Assembly: GCA_963772375.1 (NCBI GenBank)
Contig: CAVYXG010000004.1
Coordinates: 62,001-126,000 of the forward strand
DNA: 64,000 nt
Origin: DATBHM01 sp963772375
Lineage (GTDB): Bacteria; Actinomycetota; UBA4738; JACQTL01
Direction of reading: 5' to 3'
The position numbers and the translations under genes were made by a program. The notes under the pieces were generated by a model. That model saw only the letters and a program-made list of their open reading frames with translations. It searched no databases and was not told where the DNA came from. Shown here one piece after another: positions 58,651-64,000 of this stretch; the stretch's first letter is position 1; each line of letters starts with the position of its first letter.

Positions 58651-61600
58651 TCAGTCGCCGCGTTCCGCGGTGGCTTCCGCGCGCTCGACCGGGGCGCGTT
58701 CCGTCGCGGTCGGCGCCACCAGGTCCACGCCCTCGAACCGCTGGCAGATCACCCGCGTCGCCCCGTCCTTCATCGACACGCCGTACATCGCGTCGGCCGC
58801 TTCCATCGTGCGCTTCTGGTGGGTGACGACCAGCACCTGCGAGGTCGCCGCGAAGTCCCTGATCAGCCCGATGAACCGCTGGAGGTTCAGGTCGTCGAGC
58901 GCCGCCTCGACTTCGTCCAGCAGGTAGAACGGGGACGGCCGCGCCCGGAAGATGGCGAACAGGAACGCGAGCGCCGTCAGCGCTCGCTCCCCGCCCGAGA
59001 GCAGCGACAGCCGCTTGACGCGCTTGCGACCGGGCTGGGCCTCGAGCTCGATGCCGGACTCGAGCGGCTGGTCGGGGTTGGTCAGGACCACGCGGCCCTG
59101 CCCGCCTGGGAACAGCTCGCCGAACAGACGCTCGAACTCCGTGGCGACGTCGCGGTAGGCCGTCCCGAACAGCTCGGCGATCCTCTCGTCGATCTGCGAG
59201 ATGACCTCCAGCAGGTCGCGGCGGGCCGCCCGGACGTCGTCGATCTCGCGGGCCAGGAAGTCGTGGCGTTCCTGGAGGGCCTGGAACTCGCCCTGCGCGA
59301 GGAGATTGACCCTGCCGAGCAGGCCGAGGCGGCGGGCCACCAGCTCCGCCCTGCGTTCGAGCTCGTCGGGCGTGTCCTCGTCGTCGAGCGATGCCACGGC
59401 GTCGGCCGGCTGGAGCTCGTGACCCTCCTTGAGCAGGCGTTCGGCCTCGGTGATCCGCCGTTCGAGGTCGGCGCGGGCCCGGTCCTGGAGCTCGTACTCC
59501 TCACGGAGGCGGTCGAGCTCGCCGGCCGCCTCGCGCCACGCTCTGTTGGCCCCGCCCTCGGCGTCGGCGGCCGCTCGGTCGGCGGCGGCGGCCTCGGCGC
59601 GCGCCCGGTCGGTCGCCGCGATCTCGCGGTCCATCTCGGCGAGGAACGCCTCCGCGCCCACCCGGACGCCCTCCGCGGTCTCGAGCTCCTCCTGGAGCCG
59701 CTGGGGGTCGGAGGCCTGGAGGGCCTCATGCTCGCCGGCCAGCCGGGCCAGCGTCTCCTCGAGCCGGTGGCGGTCGCGGCGGAGCGTCTCGACGTCGACG
59801 CGGAGCGCAAGCGGCGCCTCCGGGACGGGCGGGAGCGGTGGAGGCTCCCGGTCGTCGTCGGACGGCGTCGCGGCCTGCAGCGTCTCCCGCCAGCCTTCGG
59901 CCGCGTCGTCGAGGCCGGCAAGACGCTCCTCGAGCAGCTCGCGTTCCTTCTCGAGGGACGAGAGCTGGGGCGCGAGGCGACCGAGCTGGTCGGCCGCCTC
60001 GGTGATGCGGCGGTCGGCGGCCTCGAGGTCGGCCGCGACCTGCATGAGCTCGGACGTGAGCGCGTCGAGGCGGTCCGCCTTCGGCTTCAGCGCCGAACGG
60101 GCGGCCGCCAGCTCGTGGTCGACGACCTGCAGCTCGGCCTTCAGGGCCTGGGCCCGTGCGTCGGCCTCGGCGGCCGTCCGGATCACCGAGGGCCCGACCA
60201 GCACGCCCTCCGGCGTGACGAACGAGCATCGCGGGTTGGCCCGGTGCCTGGCCTCGGCCTGCCGGAGGTCGTCGGCCAGGTACACGTCGCGGAGCAGCCG
60301 GGCAAGCAGCGGGTACGCCCGCGCATCGGCCTTCACGGCGTCGAGCAGCGGGCGTTCGCCCTCGAGGGTCGAACCCAGCACGTGGGCGTCCGCTCCCGGG
60401 ACCGCCAGCACGGCCCCGTCGCCCTCCGCGGCCTCGGCCAGCGCGTCGTCACGGCGTTCGTACACCACGGCGTCGCGGAGCGAACCGAGCGCGGCCGCCA
60501 GCGCCGCGGCCATGCCGGGGTCGGCGGTCACCAGGTCCCGGAGGAGCCCCGCAGGCCTTCCGGAGGCGCTCCGGCCGAGGAACCGCGATCCGGGCGTCTC
60601 CTCGAGGTCGGCTCGGCGGGCCTCGACGACGGCCCGGCGCTGTTCCAGGGCGCGAAGCTCCTCGCGCATCTCGGCGACCTCGGCCGCGAGGGTGTGGCGG
60701 TCTCGTTCGAGCGCCGTGTGGCGTGCGGCGAGCGGCGTCTCCTCGGCGTCGAGCTCCTCGATCCGGGCCTCGAGCTCCGAGCGCTCCCGCTCGACGCGGG
60801 CGACGCGCTCGGTGACCTGGGCCAGCGTTGCCAGCAGGCGGTCGCGTTCGTGCTCGGAGGAACGGAGCGAACGCTGGACGGTCTCGACCTCGGCGCGGTG
60901 GGCGGCGGCGCGCTCCGCGCGCCGCCGCATCTCGTCCTCGGCCTCGCGCCGGAGGCGTTCCGCTTCGCGGAACGCCTCCTCCGCCCCCACCAGCTCGGCC
61001 TCGCGTTCGGCCAGCGACCGCAGCGTGGCGGCGCGGGACTCCTCTGCACGGACCAGCTCGCCATCCAGAGCGGTGAGCCGAGCGGCATGGGCGGCCGACT
61101 GCGCCAGGCGCGAGCGGGCTTCGGCCACCCGATCCAACGCACGGCGCAGGGCCCGTTCGGCCTCGGACCGTTCCTCGGTCGCGATGCGGTGGCGTGCCTC
61201 GGCCTCGGCCAGCGCGCCCTCGGTCGCGGACCGGGCCTCGGCGAGCCGGCCCAGGTCCTGGTCGAGTGCGCCGAGCCGGTCCCGGGCCTCCGTGCGCAGC
61301 CGGACGCCCTGCTCCCACCCGGACATCCGCGAGTCGCGTTCGGCGTACAGGCCGCGAAGACGTGCGGCGGCCAGGCGCCAGGCCAACTCCTCCGCCTGGG
61401 ACGTCAGCTGCTCGTGGCGGGCGGCCATCTCGGCCTGCTGGCGCAGCGGGCGGAGCTGCCGCTTCAGCTCGGTCATCACGTCCTGGAGGCGCAGGAGATC
61501 CTGTTCGAGGCCGTTCAGCTTGCGGTGGGCGCGTTCCTTGCGGCGCCGGTGCTTCGCGATGCCGGCGGCCTCCTCGATGTACTGGCGGCGTTCCTCGGGT

Positions 61601-62058
61601 CGGGCGGTGAGCACGTCCTCCAGCTGACCCTGCCCGACGACGGTGTGCAGCGCGCGGCCGATGCCGGTCTCGGCGAGCAGCTCCTGGATGTCGAGCAGGC
61701 GGACCACCTGCCCGCCGATGCGGTACTCGCTCTCTCCGCTGCGAAACACGGCCCGGCTGATCTCGATCTCGGTCATCGGGACCGGGACCAGCCCGGCCGT
61801 GTTGTCGATGACCAGCTTCACCTCCGCGAGGCCGAGGCCGTTCCGCCCCTGGGAACCGGCGAAGATCACGTCGGCCATCTGCCCGCCGCGGAGCGCCCGC
61901 GGGCCCTGTTCGCCGAGCACCCAGGAGATGGCGTCGACGAGGTTGGACTTGCCGGAGCCGTTGGGCCCGACGACGACGCTGATGCCCGGGGTGAACTCGA
62001 GCGTGGTCCGGTCCGCGAACGACTTGAACCCACGGATCGTGAGCGAGCGGAGGAACAT
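58651..62058 (-). CDS. smc: Chromosome segregation protein SMC
   Basis: A 1135-residue SMC ATPase: Walker A GPNGSGKS (31-38), long coiled coil rich in Glu, Arg, Ala and Leu (about 170-490), hinge (about 500-650), second coiled coil, then signature LSGGE (1020-1024) and Walker B FYLLDEVEAALDD (1044-1056). Works with ScpA/ScpB, not in this window. ATG 62058 starts the conserved block; a TAGTCT box lies 8 nt upstream, so it may be leaderless. Confidence 0.98.
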   Translation of the reverse strand: MFLRSLTIRGFKSFADRTTLEFTPGISVVVGPNGSGKSNLVDAISWVLGEQGPRALRGGQMADVIFAGSQGRNGLGLAEVKLVIDNTAGLVPVPMTEIEISRAVFRSGESEYRIGGQVVRLLDIQELLAETGIGRALHTVVGQGQLEDVLTARPEERRQYIEEAAGIAKHRRRKERAHRKLNGLEQDLLRLQDVMTELKRQLRPLRQQAEMAARHEQLTSQAEELAWRLAAARLRGLYAERDSRMSGWEQGVRLRTEARDRLGALDQDLGRLAEARSATEGALAEAEARHRIATEERSEAERALRRALDRVAEARSRLAQSAAHAARLTALDGELVRAEESRAATLRSLAEREAELVGAEEAFREAERLRREAEDEMRRRAERAAAHRAEVETVQRSLRSSEHERDRLLATLAQVTERVARVERERSELEARIEELDAEETPLAARHTALERDRHTLAAEVAEMREELRALEQRRAVVEARRADLEETPGSRFLGRSASGRPAGLLRDLVTADPGMAAALAAALGSLRDAVVYERRDDALAEAAEGDGAVLAVPGADAHVLGSTLEGERPLLDAVKADARAYPLLARLLRDVYLADDLRQAEARHRANPRCSFVTPEGVLVGPSVIRTAAEADARAQALKAELQVVDHELAAARSALKPKADRLDALTSELMQVAADLEAADRRITEAADQLGRLAPQLSSLEKERELLEERLAGLDDAAEGWRETLQAATPSDDDREPPPLPPVPEAPLALRVDVETLRRDRHRLEETLARLAGEHEALQASDPQRLQEELETAEGVRVGAEAFLAEMDREIAATDRARAEAAAADRAAADAEGGANRAWREAAGELDRLREEYELQDRARADLERRITEAERLLKEGHELQPADAVASLDDEDTPDELERRAELVARRLGLLGRVNLLAQGEFQALQERHDFLAREIDDVRAARRDLLEVISQIDERIAELFGTAYRDVATEFERLFGELFPGGQGRVVLTNPDQPLESGIELEAQPGRKRVKRLSLLSGGERALTALAFLFAIFRARPSPFYLLDEVEAALDDLNLQRFIGLIRDFAATSQVLVVTHQKRTMEAADAMYGVSMKDGATRVICQRFEGVDLVAPTATERAPVERAEATAERGD

Positions 62059-62066
62059 GTCGGGGG

Positions 62067-62072
62067 AGACTA
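62067..62072 (-). promoter_or_regulatory. Probable -10 box for smc
   Basis: TAGTCT ends 8 nt before the smc ATG and overlaps the stop of the preceding gene; no Shine-Dalgarno. Inference from spacing. Confidence 0.35.
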
Positions 62073-62945
62073 ACAAGGATGTGATTCGCGGTCGAGCCTC
62101 CGGCCCGGGGAGATCTCCTCGACGACCGCGCCCTCCCCGTGGACGCAGTGGTTCACGGTCCCGACCCCCCGGACCTCGCCGGGGTTGTCCTGGTCCACGC
62201 GCTCCACGCCGACCTGCCACTGGATCCGCCTGCCCGGGGAGGTCAGCCAGTCCCACACCACCGGCGGGGTCGCCGGCATGAGGCCGTCGACCTCGAGCGG
62301 CGCCTCGCCGGGGGCGACGCGCACGGATGTCCGCTCCTGCTCCTCGTCCCACCGCCGCTCGAGGTCCAGCAGGTGGCCGTGGACCCGCCCGACGTCGTCG
62401 TAGTCCTCGTCGTGGACGGTCATCCCGGCCCGCTCCGGGTCGATGGCGAACCGGTCCATGCAGCCGCTCGTGAACAACGCGTAGCCCTTGAGGCCGGTCC
62501 GCTCGGTGATGGTGTTCTTCAGCAGCCGGTGGGCCAGCACGACGTCGGGGCCGACCAGCTCGCGGTTCCCGGCGATCTCGTGGACCACGTACTGCCCGTG
62601 GTGGACGAGGAACTTCAGCGTGAGGTCCGGGATCCTGCTGCACGCCCGGCACGAGCACGACGTGGCGAACCGGATGTCACGGACCCGGTTCAGGAACGCG
62701 AACGAACACGCCTCGACCAGGGTGACCAGCATGCTGGCATCGGCGCCGCCCCCGGCGTCCTCCAGATGGCAGAACACGGCGTCGCCCTCGAGCTTGGCGA
62801 GCTTCATCGGCGGGGCCAGGCTGTGGACGACCACCGACAGCAGGTCGGCCAGGATGTCGTGCGAGTGGTCGAGCTCGACGCCGGTCAGGTACTTCGTGTA
62901 CCCCCCGATGTCGGCCAGCACCAAGCTGCCGTGTTCCACGCCCAT
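62070..62945 (-). CDS. DUF2652/cyclase-like protein with a shortened SRPBCC-type C-terminus
   Basis: A 291-residue protein. Its N-terminus (SLVLADIGGYTKYL, KLEGDAVFCHLED) is like the class III cyclase fold of DUF2652, but the second metal and catalytic residues of true cyclases are not evident. A middle part has paired cysteines (CSCRAC). From about residue 227 a lipid/polyketide-cyclase-like (SRPBCC) domain begins (MPATPPVVWDWLTSPGRR, VGTVNHCVHG) and stops about halfway. It ends 11 bp before smc. Truncated or frameshifted; function unknown. Confidence 0.75.
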   Translation of the reverse strand: MGVEHGSLVLADIGGYTKYLTGVELDHSHDILADLLSVVVHSLAPPMKLAKLEGDAVFCHLEDAGGGADASMLVTLVEACSFAFLNRVRDIRFATSCSCRACSRIPDLTLKFLVHHGQYVVHEIAGNRELVGPDVVLAHRLLKNTITERTGLKGYALFTSGCMDRFAIDPERAGMTVHDEDYDDVGRVHGHLLDLERRWDEEQERTSVRVAPGEAPLEVDGLMPATPPVVWDWLTSPGRRIQWQVGVERVDQDNPGEVRGVGTVNHCVHGEGAVVEEISPGRRLDRESHPC

Positions 62946-62974
62946 CGCAGCGCGGAATCCTACGCGGCCTCAGC

Positions 62975-63244
62975 TCAGTGCTCGATCGTGAACCCGGTCC
63001 CGCCTTTCGGCTGCTCCTCCGCGACCTCGACGGCCTCGACGTCCGCCCAGTCGGTGCCGCGCCGGCACCAAAGGACCATCGCGTCGACGTCGGCCTCGGG
63101 TCCCTCGAAGGCCGCCTCGACGCCGCCCTCGGGGGAGTTGCGGACGAATCCGGCCACACCGAGCCTCCGCGCCTCCTCCGCACACCCCTTGCGGAAGAAC
63201 ACGCCCTGGACCTCCCCGGAAACGACAACCCGAACCCGCTTCAT
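62975..63244 (-). CDS. acyP: Acylphosphatase
   Basis: An 89-residue enzyme that hydrolyses acyl phosphates. The catalytic Arg lies in GVFFRKG and the Asn in GFVRNSPEGGVE. ATG 63244 lies 8 nt after a TAGCAT box. acyP next to smc is common in actinobacteria (acyP-smc-ftsY), and here the order is acyP, DUF2652-like, smc, ftsY. Confidence 0.95.
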   Translation of the reverse strand: MKRVRVVVSGEVQGVFFRKGCAEEARRLGVAGFVRNSPEGGVEAAFEGPEADVDAMVLWCRRGTDWADVEAVEVAEEQPKGGTGFTIEH

Positions 63245-63252
63245 CGCCTCGA

Positions 63253-63258
63253 ATGCTA
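63253..63258 (-). promoter_or_regulatory. Probable -10 box of a leaderless promoter (acyP)
   Basis: TAGCAT ends 8 nt before ATG 63244. GAGGCG lies between and may serve weakly as ribosome-binding site, so leaderless status is less sure. Confidence 0.4.
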
Positions 63259-63293
63259 CTGTGAGCCGTCCTGGCGGATATCCGGCCGAATCG

Positions 63294-64000
63294 TCACGCC
63301 TGTTCGATCTCGAGCGCCAGGTCGAGGGCCGGCGCCGAGTGCGTGATGCGCCCCACGGAGATCAGCAGGCGCCCGAGCGGAGCGATCTCGCGGACCCGTT
63401 CGACGGTCATGCCACCGGAGATCTCGAGCGGAATCCGCTCCCCCACCAGGTCGACGGCCTTGCGGACGGTCTCGACGTCCGCGTTGTCGAGCAGGATCGC
63501 GTCCGCGCCCGCGTCGAGCGCCTCGGAGAGCTGCTCGAGGGTCTCGACCTCGACCTCGACGCGCAGGGTGTGGGGGGCGTTCCCGCGTGCGGCGGTGACC
63601 GCCTGACGAACACCACCCGCCAGCGCCACGTGGTTGTCCTTGAGCAGCACCCCGTCGTGCAGCCCGGCCCGGTGCAGCCGTCCGCCGCCGCACTCGACCG
63701 CGTACCGCTCCAGCGACCGCAGGCCCGGCAGCGTCTTGCGGGTGCACAGGATCACCGAATCCGTGCCCTCGCAGACGTCGGCGAACGTCCGCGTCAGCGT
63801 GGCGATCCCCGACAGGTGAGTGAGGAAGTTCAGCGCGGTGCGTTCGGCCGCCATGATCGAACGGGCCGAACCCTCGAGCGACGCTACCGGATCGCCCGCC
63901 CCGACGGGGTCGCCGTCCCGCAGCTGGGCCTCGAACGCGATCGACGGGTCGACCGCGGCGACCACCCGCTCCGCGACGGACACGCCGGCGAGCACCCCGA
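63294..64000 (-). CDS. nadC: Nicotinate-nucleotide diphosphorylase (carboxylating), start outside window
   Basis: Quinolinate phosphoribosyltransferase of NAD synthesis; only the last ~235 residues are present, the 5' end lies beyond the right edge. Motifs: AERTALNFLTHLSGIAT, TRKTLPGLRSLE, GGGRLHRAGLHDGVLLKDNH, LLDNADVETVR and LEISGGM. The stop is at 63294, 49 bp upstream of acyP. Confidence 0.96.
   Translation of the reverse strand, partial: GVLAGVSVAERVVAAVDPSIAFEAQLRDGDPVGAGDPVASLEGSARSIMAAERTALNFLTHLSGIATLTRTFADVCEGTDSVILCTRKTLPGLRSLERYAVECGGGRLHRAGLHDGVLLKDNHVALAGGVRQAVTAARGNAPHTLRVEVEVETLEQLSEALDAGADAILLDNADVETVRKAVDLVGERIPLEISGGMTVERVREIAPLGRLLISVGRITHSAPALDLALEIEQA

Noticed and set aside
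58819..62073. 1084-residue plus-strand frame opposite smc
   Set aside because: Arises from the repetitive coiled-coil codons of smc; no start signal and no recognisable fold.

Overview
The window is about 70% GC and looks like a chromosomal core segment of a member of the Actinomycetota, probably a deep-branching or uncultured one. Pointers are the actinobacteria-type DUF2469 gene beside rnhB, a WhiG/FliA-type sigma factor beside xerC, the order rpsB-tsf-pyrH-frr-cdsA-dxr-rseP-ispG-proS, the rimP-nusA-ylxR-infB block, many GTG starts and apparently leaderless promoters. No tRNA, rRNA, CRISPR array, insertion sequence or prophage was seen. No stretch longer than 300 bp lacks a gene.

Layout, left to right. 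1-8.1 kb: a 5'-unresolved RNase J gene and dapA on the minus strand. On the plus strand follow a PduO-type cobalamin adenosyltransferase, an EthD-like protein, a LysE-type exporter and an LprG-like lipoprotein/MFS pair. A PIG-L deacetylase and dapB are on the minus strand. 8.1-15.4 kb: M16 protease, pnp, rpsO, CapA-like and VanY-like envelope proteins, and ribF. 15.4-22.3 kb: translation block truB-nrnA-rbfA-ylxP-infB-ylxR-nusA-rimP (transcribed leftwards from rimP), preceded by a leader with a perfect intrinsic terminator. 22.3-25 kb: lipoprotein, small protein, stand-alone E2-type acyltransferase, GyrI-like protein. 25-35.4 kb: proS, ispG, yjbQ, a two-component system, rseP, dxr and cdsA. 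35.4-38.6 kb: frr, pyrH, tsf, rpsB. 38.6-49.1 kb: membrane protein, beta-propeller protein, M23 peptidase, sigma factor, xerC, an MBL-rhodanese protein, dprA, comM, yraN, DUF2469. 49.2-58.1 kb: rnhB, lepB, rplS, a trmD/NTF2-like fusion, a methyltransferase, arfB, rimM, khpA, rpsP, ffh, vapC, vapB, ftsY. 58.1-64 kb: two small proteins, smc, a cyclase-like protein, acyP and nadC (cut by the right edge).

The genes serve translation and ribosome assembly, RNA turnover, SRP-dependent targeting and membrane proteolysis, the MEP isoprenoid pathway, lysine/diaminopimelate synthesis and envelope building. Neighbouring genes are often joined by 4-nt NTGA overlaps, which implies translational coupling.

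Most interesting points: (1) trmD is fused in frame to an NTF2/SnoaL-like domain, with a Shine-Dalgarno and ATG buried at the junction; (2) the lipoprotein and MFS exporter have the order and type of the mycobacterial lprG-Rv1410c lipid-export operon; (3) CdsA has a roughly 440-residue acidic N-terminal extension; (4) rpsP carries a one-base frameshift at an A4 run; (5) rnj, khpA and vapC lack any ATG/GTG/TTG at the expected start; (6) a vapBC module sits between ffh and ftsY with a perfect palindrome at its start; (7) several genes have a -10 box 6-8 nt before the start codon.
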